Part shown: piece by piece, positions 53,553 to 63,259 of the stretch
How positions within the stretch are numbered: position 1 is the stretch's first letter
How the letters are laid out: each line of letters starts with the position of its first letter
Notes under the pieces: generated by a model
The model's input: only the letters and a program-made list of their open reading frames with translations
The model's database searches: none
Told to the model about the DNA's origin: nothing
Assembly: GCF_018380615.1 (NCBI RefSeq)
Contig: NZ_JAGYVZ010000007.1
Span: 62,001 to 126,000, forward strand
DNA: 64,000 nt
Source: Flavobacterium psychroterrae
Lineage (GTDB): Bacteria > Bacteroidota > Bacteroidia > Flavobacteriales > Flavobacteriaceae
Direction: 5' to 3'
Position numbers and translations under genes: made by a program

Positions 53553-55751
53553 TTATTTTTTTATACTTAATTCGTTTTTTGATTCGTGTATTAAGTAACT
53601 TATAATTTTAAACAACTTAACAGGTTCAAACGGTTTGATGATAATATCATTTATTCCGGATGAAATTGCTTCATCTGTTATCTCATCCTTATCAAACGCA
53701 GTCAACGCAACAATAGGTGTTTTTACATCTTTTAAACGAATTCTTTTTGTGGTTTCAAATCCGTTCATTAACGGCATATTGATATCCATTAAAATAAGAT
53801 CAAACTCTTCCTGCTCCAATATTGCCAAAGCAGCAAAACCATCATCAACTACTTTACAGCTATAATTATTTTTTTCGATAATTTTCTTTGTCACTAATTG
53901 GTTGATCAGATTATCCTCGACTATCAAAATTTTATAAACTTCACTCGACGTTAAATCAACCTCAATTTCGTTTATAATATTCTTTGTCTTTTGAGGATCA
54001 TGCTCAAAAGGAATAACGAATTTAAATGAAGTTCCTTCACCAATATTACTTTCTAAAGAAATAGTGCTCCCAAAAAGCCCTAACAATCTTTTCACAATAC
54101 TTAATCCCAATCCCGTTCCTTGATAATCCTCATCTTTACGACCTACCTGAACGAATTTTTCAAAGATTTTACCCTGATCTACAGTTGCTATTCCAACCCC
54201 GTTATCTTTGACCAGAAAATCCAGAAAATATATTTTCCCTTCTATTTTATTCAATTTTACAACAATTTCAACTTCACCGTTTTTAGTAAATTTCAAGCCA
54301 TTACTTACTAAATTCATTAAAATTTGAGCCAGTCGTAGTTTGTCTCCAATCAAATATTCCGGAATATCAGCGTCGATAGAGACCGATATTTCATTCTTGT
54401 TTTTTTGACATAAAAAAGAAAGAGAATTCTTGATCATCGTAATTTCATCTGAAATATTAAATGTCAAATTCTCTAATACGACTTTATTTTCCTCGATTTT
54501 ATTAATTTGTAAAATATCATTTACCAGCGATAATAAATATCTGGCCGAAAATTTTAAAGAACTCAAATGCAGGCTTCGGGATAATTCTTTATGTTCTTCA
54601 AGCAGCATATTAGTAATACCAACAACACCGTACAATGGAGTACGCAATTCGTGGCTTATAGTCGAAATAAATTGCGTTTTGAGCAAAGAGGCTTCTTCAG
54701 CAATTTCTTTTGCTTCTAAAAGCTCTAAATTGTGTTTTTTCTTAAATCTGATATTTTTAACTAAAGTGATAATCAGAAAAAGAAGAATCAGCGAAATCAG
54801 AACAAACAAAATGACAATAATTCTGGATTTTTTCAGACTTTGAAATTGGGAATCTTTTTCACTTTCGATTTTATCAATTTGCCTTTTATATTCATCTAAT
54901 TCAAGATTAAATCCTGCGATAGAAGCTTTCTTAAGCTTTTCCTGATTGTATAATTCTTCGGTAATTTTATTATAAGATTCGAGATTATCATAAGCTTCTT
55001 TATATTTTTTAAATTTCTTGAGAAACTTAGAATATTCTAAATGAGCATATGACAAATCTGATTTTTCACCGGTGTTTTTTCCTTGTTCAATGGCTTTTAT
55101 AAAAAATGCATTTGCCGCATCATATTCATTTATAGAACTCAAATACATTCCGTTAAGCATATTGACAACAATCTCCGTTGACTCATCGCCGTACTTTTTC
55201 CTGCTACTGTTAACAAATTTCAAAAAAGAATACCCTGCTTTATATTGCCCGATATCAAAATATGCCCATGCTAAATTTACGTTTGTAAAATAAACCTGGT
55301 TCATTTGATTCATTTTTAAACTATAAGCAATTGATTTTTTATAGTAATCAATTCCTTTGTCAAATTGTTTTTTTTCGAAACAATAAATATTGCCCAGATT
55401 ATTATGGAGACTGTATTTTATAGAATCATTATTTGTTCGGTTTGCGTAGAATAAACCTCTATTGTAAAAAAAAATGGCTTTATCAAATTCTGATAATTCA
55501 CTATAATTTCCTGCAATAATTTTATATGATTTAGCAATTAAAAAATCATTTTTTGAAGCTGTAGCAAGATTTAGAGCTTTGCGTGAAGTAATTAATGATT
55601 TTTCGAAGTTAGATTCTTTATAATCATTCCATGCCATTTTTATCATCGCAGCAATTTTCTCATCTGTCATATTTTCAGATTGCGCAATTGCCGAATTGGC
55701 AAAACAATTCAGTAAAAAAAGTAACAGTAAAAAAATCCGCATTTGGGGCAT
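53553..55751 (-). CDS. TPR-containing hybrid sensor histidine kinase/response regulator
   Basis: 732 residues. Signal peptide (about 1-24), a periplasmic TPR array (about 30-270), membrane helix 309-331, HisKA with His367 (STISHELRTPLYGV), HATPase_c (NLVSNGLKFT, DNGVGIA, GTGLGLSIVKRL), and a C-terminal receiver domain (about 610-725) with Asp656 (ILMDINMP). There is no DNA-binding domain, so output must pass through another protein, as usual for TPR hybrid kinases of Bacteroidota. A -7 box lies 18 bases before the ATG. Confidence 0.92.
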   Translation of the reverse strand: MPQMRIFLLLLFLLNCFANSAIAQSENMTDEKIAAMIKMAWNDYKESNFEKSLITSRKALNLATASKNDFLIAKSYKIIAGNYSELSEFDKAIFFYNRGLFYANRTNNDSIKYSLHNNLGNIYCFEKKQFDKGIDYYKKSIAYSLKMNQMNQVYFTNVNLAWAYFDIGQYKAGYSFLKFVNSSRKKYGDESTEIVVNMLNGMYLSSINEYDAANAFFIKAIEQGKNTGEKSDLSYAHLEYSKFLKKFKKYKEAYDNLESYNKITEELYNQEKLKKASIAGFNLELDEYKRQIDKIESEKDSQFQSLKKSRIIVILFVLISLILLFLIITLVKNIRFKKKHNLELLEAKEIAEEASLLKTQFISTISHELRTPLYGVVGITNMLLEEHKELSRSLHLSSLKFSARYLLSLVNDILQINKIEENKVVLENLTFNISDEITMIKNSLSFLCQKNKNEISVSIDADIPEYLIGDKLRLAQILMNLVSNGLKFTKNGEVEIVVKLNKIEGKIYFLDFLVKDNGVGIATVDQGKIFEKFVQVGRKDEDYQGTGLGLSIVKRLLGLFGSTISLESNIGEGTSFKFVIPFEHDPQKTKNIINEIEVDLTSSEVYKILIVEDNLINQLVTKKIIEKNNYSCKVVDDGFAALAILEQEEFDLILMDINMPLMNGFETTKRIRLKDVKTPIVALTAFDKDEITDEAISSGINDIIIKPFEPVKLFKIISYLIHESKNELSIKK

Positions 55752-55768
55752 AAATCGGCTAATTTCAT

Positions 55769-55776
55769 CAAATATA
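55769..55776 (-). promoter_or_regulatory. -7 box of the hybrid kinase gene
   Basis: TATATTTG on the minus strand, 18 bases before the ATG at 55751, giving a very short leader. Confidence 0.5.
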
Positions 55777-55787
55777 CGTTTAAAAAT

Positions 55788-55823
55788 AAAAAAAAGCCGT
55801 ATTTCATATAAAAATACGGCTTT
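55788..55823 (-). terminator. Terminator of the symporter gene
   Basis: Perfect 12-bp stem AAAGCCGTATTT / AAATACGGCTTT (55793-55804 with 55812-55823), T-run on the minus strand, 66 bases past the symporter stop and just above the hybrid kinase promoter. Confidence 0.85.
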
Positions 55824-55889
55824 ACTTACTTTATTTAAATTTTACTCAGAATTTGAACTTTTTAATCTGAAAAATATAGCATATTCTAA

Positions 55890-57188
55890 TTATTCAGAAG
55901 CAATATCTTTAGTTTCAGGAAGAGTATCTAAATCGTTATCATTTTCCCATTGCCCAACTACAGAAGTTGCCAATGCATTTCCTAATACATTTGTAGCACT
56001 CCTGAACATGTCACAAAAGTGGTCAATTGGTAAAATCAAAGCAATTCCCTCAATCGGAATTTTAAACATTCCGCAAGTTGCCGCTACAACAACTAAACTT
56101 GCTCTTGGTACTCCGGCAATTCCTTTACTGGTTAACATTAAAACCAATAACATGACCATTTGCGTTCCTAAATCCAGGTGAACGCCATAAAACTGAGCAA
56201 TAAAAATACTGGCAAAAGTCATGTACATCATACTTCCGTCAAGATTAAACGAATAACCAAGAGGCAACATGAACGATACAATTTTATTTTTTACGCCAAA
56301 TTCTTCTAATTCTTCTGTTAATTTAGGAAAAACAGCTTCACTGCTTGTTGTTCCAAAAGCAATTGCTAATGGTCCAATAATACGTTTTAATAACTCAGTC
56401 ATTCTTCCTTTAAGGAAAATATATCCAACTGTAATTAACACAAACCACAAGGTACTTATCCCTATTAAAAATGATCCGAAGAATTTGAAATATGTAATTA
56501 CTAATTCTTCTGCATCTCTAATGGCAAATACTCCCGCAATAGCTCCAAAAACTCCAATTGGAGCGAAGTTCATTACATAATTAACCATTTTTAAAACAAT
56601 ATGCGATACTTTATCCAATGCATTTATAACCGGTTTTACAGTAGATCCTAATGATGCAGCCGCTAACCCAAAAAAGATAGAGAATACCACAATTTGTAAA
56701 ATCTCATTGGTTGCCATTGCCTCAAAAATACTTTTAGGAACAATGTGTTCAACAAAATTCTCAAATGATAATGTGGTTGTTTTAGCTGTAACTTCAGATG
56801 CCGCTGCCATATCAACATGTTCCAATTTCAAACCAACTCCCGGTTCTAAAACATTGACATAAAATAAACCAATTAATAAGGATATAAACGAAGCTGTAAA
56901 AAACCATCCAAGTGCCTTACCACCAATTCTTCCTACGGTTTTAATATCTCCTAATTTTGCAATTCCCACTACTAATGTGGTGAATACTAAAGGAGAAATA
57001 ATCATTTGTACCAATCTGATAAAAATGGTTGCAAGCATTTTTATTTTATTACTAAAAGATACCGCTGCTTCTTGCGAAACCGAATTGTGCAATATAATTC
57101 CTAAAGTTGCTCCAAGCACCATTGCAATTATAATTTGCCCTGTTAATCCTGAAAGAAATGATTTTTTTTTGGTTTCTGTAACTTGCAT
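55890..57188 (-). CDS. Dicarboxylate/amino acid:cation symporter (DAACS family)
   Basis: 432 residues, eight-helix GltP/DctA-type elevator transporter. Re-entrant loop HP1 is GTTSSEAVFPKL; the NLDGSMMYM motif of TM7 (ion/substrate site) and KGIAGVPRASLVVVAAT of HP2/TM8 are present. Imports glutamate/aspartate or C4-dicarboxylates with Na+ or H+. No neighbouring regulator shows the substrate. Shares direction with aroC behind which it lies (55 bases), possibly one unit. Confidence 0.92.
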   Translation of the reverse strand: MQVTETKKKSFLSGLTGQIIIAMVLGATLGIILHNSVSQEAAVSFSNKIKMLATIFIRLVQMIISPLVFTTLVVGIAKLGDIKTVGRIGGKALGWFFTASFISLLIGLFYVNVLEPGVGLKLEHVDMAAASEVTAKTTTLSFENFVEHIVPKSIFEAMATNEILQIVVFSIFFGLAAASLGSTVKPVINALDKVSHIVLKMVNYVMNFAPIGVFGAIAGVFAIRDAEELVITYFKFFGSFLIGISTLWFVLITVGYIFLKGRMTELLKRIIGPLAIAFGTTSSEAVFPKLTEELEEFGVKNKIVSFMLPLGYSFNLDGSMMYMTFASIFIAQFYGVHLDLGTQMVMLLVLMLTSKGIAGVPRASLVVVAATCGMFKIPIEGIALILPIDHFCDMFRSATNVLGNALATSVVGQWENDNDLDTLPETKDIASE

Positions 57189-57243
57189 TAATTTGTTTTG
57201 TTTTAGAATTAAAATACTAAGACCCTCACTGTCTTAATTTTTA

Positions 57244-58302
57244 TTAATATGTTTTGTTGATTAAGTAAAAATCAGCCAAAACAATTGCCGCCATTGCCTC
57301 AACAATAGGCACAGCACGCGGAACCACACATGGATCATGACGTCCTTTTCCGGTCATGGGTGTAATGTTTCCTTTATTATCTAATGAATCCTGAGTTTGC
57401 ATAATCGTTGCAACGGGTTTAAAAGCCACTCTGAAATAAATGTCCATTCCGTTACTGATTCCGCCCTGGATTCCGCCTGAAAGATTCGTTTTTGTCGTTC
57501 CATCAGGATTGTATAAATCGTTATGTTCGCTTCCTTTCATTTCAGAACCAGAAAATCCGCTTCCGTATTCAAAACCTTTTACTGCGTTTATAGAAAGCAT
57601 TGCTTTTCCTAATTCGGCGTGTAATTTATCAAAAACCGGCTCTCCTAAACCAACAGGAACATTCTGGATCACACACGATACAACTCCGCCAACAGTATCT
57701 CCCTGTTTACGGATATCACGTATATATTCTTCCATAATTGCTGCTGATTTTTCGTCAGGACAACGAACAGGATTACTTTCTATTTTAGAAAAATCCAAAT
57801 CCTGATAAGGTGTATCTAAATGAATTGGACCAACAGATGAAACGTATGCATTAATTTTAATTTCAGGTAACATTTGCTTTGCAATTGCTCCTGCTACTAC
57901 TCTGCTCGCAGTTTCTCTGGCAGAACTTCTTCCGCCACCGCGGTAATCACGAAAACCATATTTTTGGTCGTACACATAATCGGCATGACTTGGTCTGTAA
58001 TTGTCTTTTATATGCGAGTAATCGTCTGATTTTTGATTGGTATTCGGGATAATAAAACCTATTGGAGTTCCTGTAGTTTTTCCCTCAAAAATTCCGGATA
58101 AAAACTGAACTGCATCCGGTTCTTTACGTTGCGTTACAATTGCTGATTGCCCTGGTTTTCTGCGAGACATTTCAACTTCAATTGCTTCTAAATCAAGTTC
58201 AATTCCTGATGGACAACCATCTATAATTCCGCCTAAAGCTTCACCATGAGATTCTCCAAATGTTGTAACTTTATATAGGGTGCCGTAGCTATTTCCTGCC
58301 AT
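57244..58302 (-). CDS. aroC: Chorismate synthase
   Basis: 352 residues. Family signatures [40 protein letters not shown] and [20 protein letters not shown] (all short excerpts) identify the FMN-dependent enzyme. It turns 5-enolpyruvylshikimate-3-phosphate into chorismate, the last shared step of aromatic amino acid synthesis. Divergent from the phosphoesterase gene. Confidence 0.97.
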   Translation of the reverse strand: MAGNSYGTLYKVTTFGESHGEALGGIIDGCPSGIELDLEAIEVEMSRRKPGQSAIVTQRKEPDAVQFLSGIFEGKTTGTPIGFIIPNTNQKSDDYSHIKDNYRPSHADYVYDQKYGFRDYRGGGRSSARETASRVVAGAIAKQMLPEIKINAYVSSVGPIHLDTPYQDLDFSKIESNPVRCPDEKSAAIMEEYIRDIRKQGDTVGGVVSCVIQNVPVGLGEPVFDKLHAELGKAMLSINAVKGFEYGSGFSGSEMKGSEHNDLYNPDGTTKTNLSGGIQGGISNGMDIYFRVAFKPVATIMQTQDSLDNKGNITPMTGKGRHDPCVVPRAVPIVEAMAAIVLADFYLINKTY

Positions 58303-58490
58303 TGTAATTTGTTTTGAGCAAATGTAAGTTTTATGAATTAAATTAAAAAATTTTACATTAGTATTATTAAATAAAGGTTGCGCCCTTTAAAAATCACAAT
58401 TTATTAAAATTGTAGCCAAATTGATAACCTTTTGATAAAACAAATCGACTTGAAGTTTCTTTTATTTGTGGAACTTCAAAAAAAGAAAAA

Positions 58491-59315
58491 TTGAAAAAAC
58501 GAAATGTTGAATTGGTCATTCTTTCAGATGTCCATTTAGGAACTTACGGAAGTCACGCTAAAGAACTAAACAACTATTTATCAAGTATTAAACCCAAAAC
58601 ATTAGTCTTAAACGGCGATATTATTGATGCCTGGCAATTTAGAAAATCATATTTTCCAAAGGCACATTTAAGAGTCATTCAGCGTATTATCGGGATGGCT
58701 TCTAAAGGCACAAAAGTGTATTATATCACTGGAAATCACGATGAAATTCTTAGAAAGTTTAGCGACATGAACATGGGGAATTTTTCTTTGGTCGATAAAT
58801 TAGTTTTAGAATTAGACGATAAAAAAGCATGGATTTTTCACGGAGACGTTTTTGACGCTTCGGTTCAGCATTCAAAATGGATTGCAAAACTAGGCGGATT
58901 AGGCTATGATTATTTGATTTTAAGCAACCGATTTGCAAATTGGTGTCTGGCAAAATTAGGACGTGAACCGTATTCATTTTCTAAAAAAATAAAAGCAAGC
59001 GTAAAAAAAGCAGTTAAATTTATTTCGGATTTTGAAACTACTGCAACTGATTTAGCCATCGAAAAAAAATACGATTATGTAATTTGCGGACATATCCATG
59101 AACCAAAAATAATCAATATAGAAAACAAATACGGATCTACATTATACCTAAATTCCGGTGATTGGGTTGAAAATTTAACAGCATTGGAATACCATAAAAA
59201 ACGCTGGAAATTATACTCTTACGCCGAAAGCAATTTTACTGAAGAAGAAAATCTTTTTGAAATGGAAGATATCTTAACTTCACAACTAATCTCTTCAATA
59301 ATCCTAAAAAAATAA
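58491..59315 (+). CDS. LpxH-like metallophosphoesterase (probable UDP-2,3-diacylglucosamine diphosphatase)
   Basis: 274 residues from a TTG start (58491); no in-frame ATG occurs until residue ~69 and the metal motif begins at residue 13, so TTG is needed. Metal ligands: Asp13/His15 (LSDVHLG), Asp43 (NGDIID), Asn82/His83 (GNHDE), HGDVFD and CGHIHEP. This is the calcineurin-like set of the LpxH/YbbF family. In lipid A synthesis LpxH splits UDP-2,3-diacylglucosamine. The size is slightly larger than E. coli LpxH. Confidence 0.85.
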   Translation: MKKRNVELVILSDVHLGTYGSHAKELNNYLSSIKPKTLVLNGDIIDAWQFRKSYFPKAHLRVIQRIIGMASKGTKVYYITGNHDEILRKFSDMNMGNFSLVDKLVLELDDKKAWIFHGDVFDASVQHSKWIAKLGGLGYDYLILSNRFANWCLAKLGREPYSFSKKIKASVKKAVKFISDFETTATDLAIEKKYDYVICGHIHEPKIINIENKYGSTLYLNSGDWVENLTALEYHKKRWKLYSYAESNFTEEENLFEMEDILTSQLISSIILKK

Positions 59316-59431
59316 TTTCTTTCTTTATTCATTTGAGTATGATAATGCATGTTATACTTTAACCACAGCCTAAATGTGAATTATATAACAATTTTCAAAA
59401 ATAGTATACGTTATGACTTTGTACACCAATG

Positions 59432-59439
59432 TACATTTG
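59432..59439 (+). promoter_or_regulatory. -7 box of the outer-membrane barrel gene
   Basis: TACATTTG, 22 bases before the ATG at 59462. It is part of TGTACACCAATGTACATTTG with a TGTACA-CCAA-TGTACA repeat that could be an operator. Confidence 0.5.
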
Positions 59440-59461
59440 AAAAAAATTAATAACCATTTTT

Positions 59462-59959
59462 ATGAAAAGAATTATTTTATCTGCCATTATGCTATTAGGA
59501 TTAGCGTTTACGGCTCAATCACAAGAAATTTCAAAAAACGCTTTAGGTTTGCGTTTAGGAGACAATAACGGTTTTGGTGGTGAAGTATCATATCAATTAG
59601 GATTAAATCAAAAAAACAGACTTGAATTTGATTTAGGCTTTAGAAACAGTAGTGATGTAGATGCTATTAAAGCTGTTGCTCTTTACCAATGGGTTTGGAA
59701 CATTGATGGAGGTTTTAACTGGTACGCTGGTGTAGGTGGTGGTATTGCTGCCTGGGATCATGACTACTATGCAAACAACAATAAATTTAACGACAGCGGA
59801 ACATACGTGTTTGCTGCTGGAGATATCGGTATAGAATATAGATTTAGCGAAGCACCAATAACATTATCGTTAGATGCAAGACCAGAAGTTGGATCAGGAT
59901 ATTATGATGATGATAACTTTGGATTTGACGTAGGTTTAGGAGTTAAATTTAGATTCTAA
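59462..59959 (+). CDS. Small outer-membrane beta-barrel protein
   Basis: 165 residues: signal peptide (MKRIILSAIMLLGLAFTAQSQ) and a barrel of about eight strands (LGLRLGDNNGFGGEVSYQL, NRLEFDLGFRN, YQWVWNIDGGFNWYAGVGGGIAAW) ending in the aromatic KFRF signal for BAM. OmpX/OmpW-like in size; no specific ligand. Monocistronic, followed by a perfect terminator. Confidence 0.85.
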   Translation: MKRIILSAIMLLGLAFTAQSQEISKNALGLRLGDNNGFGGEVSYQLGLNQKNRLEFDLGFRNSSDVDAIKAVALYQWVWNIDGGFNWYAGVGGGIAAWDHDYYANNNKFNDSGTYVFAAGDIGIEYRFSEAPITLSLDARPEVGSGYYDDDNFGFDVGLGVKFRF

Positions 59960-59986
59960 ATTAAAACTAAAAAATAATTGTAAAAG

Positions 59987-60023
59987 AAATCCTGTCGTTT
60001 AAAGCGACAGGATTTTTTTTGTT
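59987..60023 (+). terminator. Terminator after the barrel gene
   Basis: AAATCCTGTCG / CGACAGGATTT stem (59987-59997 with 60005-60015) followed by T-run. Confidence 0.9.
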
Positions 60024-60027
60024 TGTA

Positions 60028-60267
60028 ACATTGAGCGAAGTCGAAATGTAAACAAAGCTACACTAATGTCAAGCCAAGCAAATGCTATGTCAGGCTGAGC
60101 GGAGTATTGAAGTAGCAAGTTTTTTTTTTACCGCAAAGCACACTAATATTTTACCAATTGTATGTCTAAAAAACACAAAGTTCGCAAAGCTTTGTATTGA
60201 TTTAGCTTTGCGAACTTTGTCTTTTCTGAGCAATTTATATAAAAAAAACTTTGTGCCCCTTGCGATT
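60028..60267. repeat. Repeat families D (arms) and B (palindrome copy)
   Basis: Family D arms at 60028-60046 and 60088-60105, then a family B element at 60129-60267 with outer TTACCGCAAAG.. / ..CTTGCG ends. Its inner arms 60175-60191 and 60204-60220 (ACAAAGTTCGCAAAGCT and complement) are perfect. This fills the 315-base gap between the barrel gene terminator and the PrcB-like gene; no gene inside. Confidence 0.8.
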
Positions 60268-60274
60268 AAAACTG

Positions 60275-60703
60275 TTATTTGATAATAATCTCCTTTTTAG
60301 AATGTATTTTCACAACCGTGTAAGGATATGTAATGACCTGCATTGTCATTGCATCCGGCGCAGGACCATTTTCTTTTACTGTGATAATAATATTTTTGTC
60401 TGTTTCTTCGACTTTTTCAACGCTAATAGAATAACCTCCAGTACTTTTTTCTCCCATATTCAGGATAATGTAATTTGAATTACTAATATCATCCTGTTTC
60501 ATTTTATCTTTCAAAAGCGGATCATTTTCCAGCATTTTGATTTCGTTAGGTTCCGTTAAAATTTCAAAAAACTTTATATTACCGCCACCATCAGATTGTT
60601 CCGTTAAAACTTCATATAAAATTTTCGAACCTGAACCTGAAGTTTTTTTTGCGCCACAAGAAACCAAAACAAAAACTATTAAAACCAGAATTGCTTTTTT
60701 CAT
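60275..60703 (-). CDS. PrcB-like domain lipoprotein
   Basis: 142 residues with a lipoprotein signal (MKKAILVLIVFVLVSC, Cys16). The C-terminal half matches the PrcB_C pattern (KSTGGYSISVEKVEE, ITVKENGPAPDAM, VITYPYTVVKI). In spirochetes PrcB helps dentilisin assembly; in Flavobacterium its role is unknown. Probably a periplasmic or outer-membrane lipoprotein. It begins 23 bases after bshA on the same strand, so the two may be one transcript. Confidence 0.75.
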   Translation of the reverse strand: MKKAILVLIVFVLVSCGAKKTSGSGSKILYEVLTEQSDGGGNIKFFEILTEPNEIKMLENDPLLKDKMKQDDISNSNYIILNMGEKSTGGYSISVEKVEETDKNIIITVKENGPAPDAMTMQVITYPYTVVKIHSKKEIIIK

Positions 60704-60726
60704 CTACTATATTTTAAATTAAGTTT

Positions 60727-61863
60727 TTACTCTCTATAATCGTCAATTGCTCTTTGATATAAAGCTTCATATTTAGGCAGTATATTTATGATATCGAACT
60801 TTTTAGCTACTTCTAAAGCATTTGCTTTAAATTGTTTTAAAATAGTGTCGTCTTTAAGAATTTTAATAGCATTTGCAGCCATTTCATCTACATTTCCCAC
60901 ATCACTCAAATATCCTGAAAATCCATCAAAATTAACTTCCGGTAAACCTCCTGAATTACTCGAAATCACAGGAACTCCACAAGCCATTGCTTCTAAAGCA
61001 GCTAAACCAAAACTTTCTGTTTCTGACGGAAGTAAAAATAAATCAGTCAGACATAAAATTTTATCAATTTCATTACTATTTCCAAAGAAAATTACCTTTT
61101 CATAAATTCCCAATTCCATGCACAAAGCTTCTGCTTTTTCTTTTTCAGGACCATCACCAACCATCATTAATTTGGCAGGCATTTCTTTTTGGATATTATA
61201 AAAAATCTTAATAATATCCGGAATACGTTTCACCTTTCTAAAGTTACTGATATGCGTGATAATACGTTCGTTTTCCTTCGCCATTACAGAACGGTGACAA
61301 GGAGCCAGAGGATCTTTTCGCATTTTATCCAATTCAATAAAATTCGGAATCACTCTGATTTTATTCTTGATTTTGAACAATTTCAAAGTATCATCTTTCA
61401 AACTTTGAGAAACCGATGTCACATAATCTGATTTATTGATACTAAAAGTCACCGCAGGTTTATAAAACGGGTGATTTCCTACCAGTGTAATATCAGTTCC
61501 GTGAAGCGTTGTAATCATCGGAAGATTAATTCCTTCATTCTTAAGCATTTGCTTTGCCATGTAACCCGCATACGCGTGAGGAATTGCATAATGCACATGC
61601 AGCACTTCTATTTTATACAATTTCACCATATCAACCAATTTGCTTGACAAAGCCAATTCGTAAGGCTGATAATGGAAAAGAGGATATTCAGGAACGTTTA
61701 CTTCGTGATAATGAACATTAGGATTCAAAAGTGCCAACCTAACGGGCTGACTATAAGTAATAAAGTGGATTTCGTGTCCGCGTCTGGCTAATTCAAGGCC
61801 TAGTTCTGTAGCAACTACACCACTTCCGCCAAATGTTGGATAACAAACTATTGCTATTTTCAT
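60727..61863 (-). CDS. bshA: N-acetyl-alpha-D-glucosaminyl L-malate synthase BshA
   Basis: 378 residues, GT4 glycosyltransferase of the first bacillithiol step. Diagnostic blocks are CYPTFGGSGVVATELG at the start, HVHYAIPHAYAG, ITTLHGTDITLVG, VMMVGDGPEKE-type and SETESFGLAALEAMACGVPVI. It joins UDP-GlcNAc to L-malate. Other bsh genes are not in the window. Directly upstream of the PrcB-like lipoprotein gene. Confidence 0.95.
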   Translation of the reverse strand: MKIAIVCYPTFGGSGVVATELGLELARRGHEIHFITYSQPVRLALLNPNVHYHEVNVPEYPLFHYQPYELALSSKLVDMVKLYKIEVLHVHYAIPHAYAGYMAKQMLKNEGINLPMITTLHGTDITLVGNHPFYKPAVTFSINKSDYVTSVSQSLKDDTLKLFKIKNKIRVIPNFIELDKMRKDPLAPCHRSVMAKENERIITHISNFRKVKRIPDIIKIFYNIQKEMPAKLMMVGDGPEKEKAEALCMELGIYEKVIFFGNSNEIDKILCLTDLFLLPSETESFGLAALEAMACGVPVISSNSGGLPEVNFDGFSGYLSDVGNVDEMAANAIKILKDDTILKQFKANALEVAKKFDIINILPKYEALYQRAIDDYRE

Positions 61864-61916
61864 GTATTAAATTTAATACTACGAAAGTACTCAAAAATAG
61901 CATTTAATCGAAGATT

Positions 61917-62015
61917 TACATTGTTAGATTTTTGTGAATATTAGATGTTACAGATTATTAGATTGTTAGATCGCAGACCAAATCTGATCTTTAGATTATC
62001 AGATTCTTAGATTTT
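61917..62015. repeat. Low-complexity ATTAGATTGTTAGAT repeat
   Basis: Degenerate GATTATTAGATTGTTAGATC words, akin to 3560-3645 and 63265-63378. Start of a 912-base gap without a real gene. Confidence 0.6.
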
Positions 62016-62145
62016 TTTTATGCAGGATTTAATTTATAATCAGAGCGATCCAAAAGTTCAGCAAACAAAACAACTCAAAATTCATAACTAATAATTCATA
62101 ATTTTTTATCAGTAGCAGAAAATTTATTTTCAAAATAAACATTCC

Positions 62146-62211
62146 ACCCGCTGTCCGTTATATCTTTTATGGTGAACCCCACCATAAAAGGATATCACTC
62201 CCATCGGGGCT
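62146..62211. repeat. Repeat family A, copy 3
   Basis: On the minus strand: AGCCCCGATGGGAGTGATAT..CCTTTTA, palindromic centre TGGTGGGGTTCACCA, then TAAAAGATATAACGGACAGC. Same shoulders as copies 1 and 2, third kind of centre. Confidence 0.85.
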
Positions 62212-62310
62212 AAATTAGAGGTTTTTGTTTTCAAAAGACCCCCTCTTCAATAACCTTTGTCAAAGTAAAAAACTTTAACAAAGGTCTTTCGCAAAAGTTT
62301 TCGACAAAGC

Positions 62311-62660
62311 TGTCATTGCGAGAAACGAAGCAACCACATTAAGTTATTCTATAGTTTCTGTGTAGTCCCTACAGAACATTTGGGTTCGGTCGCTTTTTTT
62401 TCTACCAACATATAACTCCTAACGGAGTATAGTTTGTGTATATTTAAGTGTTTTGAAAATTGTCCAAAATTCATTTGCATCAAATCATTTGTATCAAATT
62501 CAATTCTATCAAAATATACCTCGTAGAGGTTAAATGTCGGTAGAAAAAAATATAACGCTCCGATGATAATTGTCGCGTAGGGACTACACATAATCCTATA
62601 ATCTTAACTCAAAATAATGTTACATCTAGCAATAAGATTGCCTCGTTCCTCGCAACGACA
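62311..62660. repeat. 350-bp composite inverted repeat element
   Basis: Outer arms 62311-62333 and 62638-62660 (TGTCATTGCGAG-AACGAAGCAA type, three mismatches). Inside are perfect 14-bp arms 62359-62372 and 62577-62590 (TGTGTAGTCCCTAC), then TTTTTTTCTACC / GGTAGAAAAAAA at 62394-62405 and 62539-62550. An 80-codon frame inside is repeat-derived. The outer arm words are widespread in bacterial intergenic REP-like elements. Confidence 0.8.
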
Positions 62661-62678
62661 AGTATGCTGAAAAAAGTA

Positions 62679-62709
62679 AACCCTACAGGTTTTAAAAACC
62701 TATAGGGTT
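62679..62709. repeat. AACCCTA-AGGTTTT palindrome
   Basis: Imperfect inverted repeat AACCCTACAGGTTTT / AAAAACCTATAGGGTT between the composite element and the terminator of the following minus-strand gene. Confidence 0.6.
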
Positions 62710-62723
62710 AAATAGGTAAAAAC

Positions 62724-62752
62724 AAAAAAAGCGCAAAATCTAAATTTTGCGC
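62724..62752 (-). terminator. Terminator of the 160-aa gene
   Basis: GCGCAAAAT / ATTTTGCGC stem (62731-62739 with 62744-62752). Minus-strand T-run from the A7 at 62724-62730, 24 bases past the stop. Confidence 0.85.
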
Positions 62753-62775
62753 CTTTGATATTATATGAATTTCTC

Positions 62776-63258
62776 TTAGAAAAATCTGCTGTGCCAGCTA
62801 TCGGCAGCAGGAACTTCCCAGGATTCGTTGTATTCTTCGATATTATTTACAAGATTATTAAAAACAATCGTATTCTCCGAAACCGATTTATCCTTAACCA
62901 TTTTCTTAAAATCAATTAATGGCTTGTGAGCGATATGTTCACCAAGTTTAAAAGTAACGTTCATTTTATCTAACAAATCAACGTTATATTTTTTCTCTAA
63001 ACTCTGAATAAATTCCACCGAACTATCTATGGAACATCCTGTAGCTGCTTGCACATCCTGATTTACAGCCAAAATAATGAATCGGTTGTATTTAAGTTCG
63101 TACGAAGCTTCTAAACTTGTTCCGTGGGCTGCCCAACCTTCAACAAAAGCTTTCAGGTCAGTTTCTATTTCAGAAAATTCTTCCTCAGAAAATTTTCTGT
63201 TTGATTGATAAATCCAAATTTTGGACTCACCAGGTAAATCTTCAAAAGGTATATACAT
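62776..63258 (-). CDS. Conserved Bacteroidota protein of unknown function (160 aa)
   Basis: 160 residues, soluble, no signal peptide. It starts MYIPFEDLPGESKIWIYQSNRKFS and continues with FVEGWAAHGTSLEASYELKYNRFIILAVNQDVQAATGCSIDSSVEFIQ (short parts of a conserved block), then a helical, charged end. The family is highly conserved in Bacteroidota and often labelled ABC transporter ATPase in databases, though it has no Walker A, signature or any ABC feature. A single Cys in ATGCSIDSS is a likely functional residue. It lies downstream of the Fe-S protein gene, 120 bases, on the same strand. Confidence 0.75.
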   Translation of the reverse strand: MYIPFEDLPGESKIWIYQSNRKFSEEEFSEIETDLKAFVEGWAAHGTSLEASYELKYNRFIILAVNQDVQAATGCSIDSSVEFIQSLEKKYNVDLLDKMNVTFKLGEHIAHKPLIDFKKMVKDKSVSENTIVFNNLVNNIEEYNESWEVPAADSWHSRFF

Positions 63259-63259
63259 T

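Noticed and set aside
54430..54843. 137-codon plus-strand frame
   Set aside because: Antisense shadow of the hybrid kinase gene.
62349..62591. 80-codon minus-strand frame
   Set aside because: It lies wholly inside the nested inverted-repeat element; its ends are made of repeat arms and it has no start context or domain.
62776..63258. ABC transporter ATPase label for the 160-aa protein
   Set aside because: It has no Walker A, signature or Walker B motif and is far too short.
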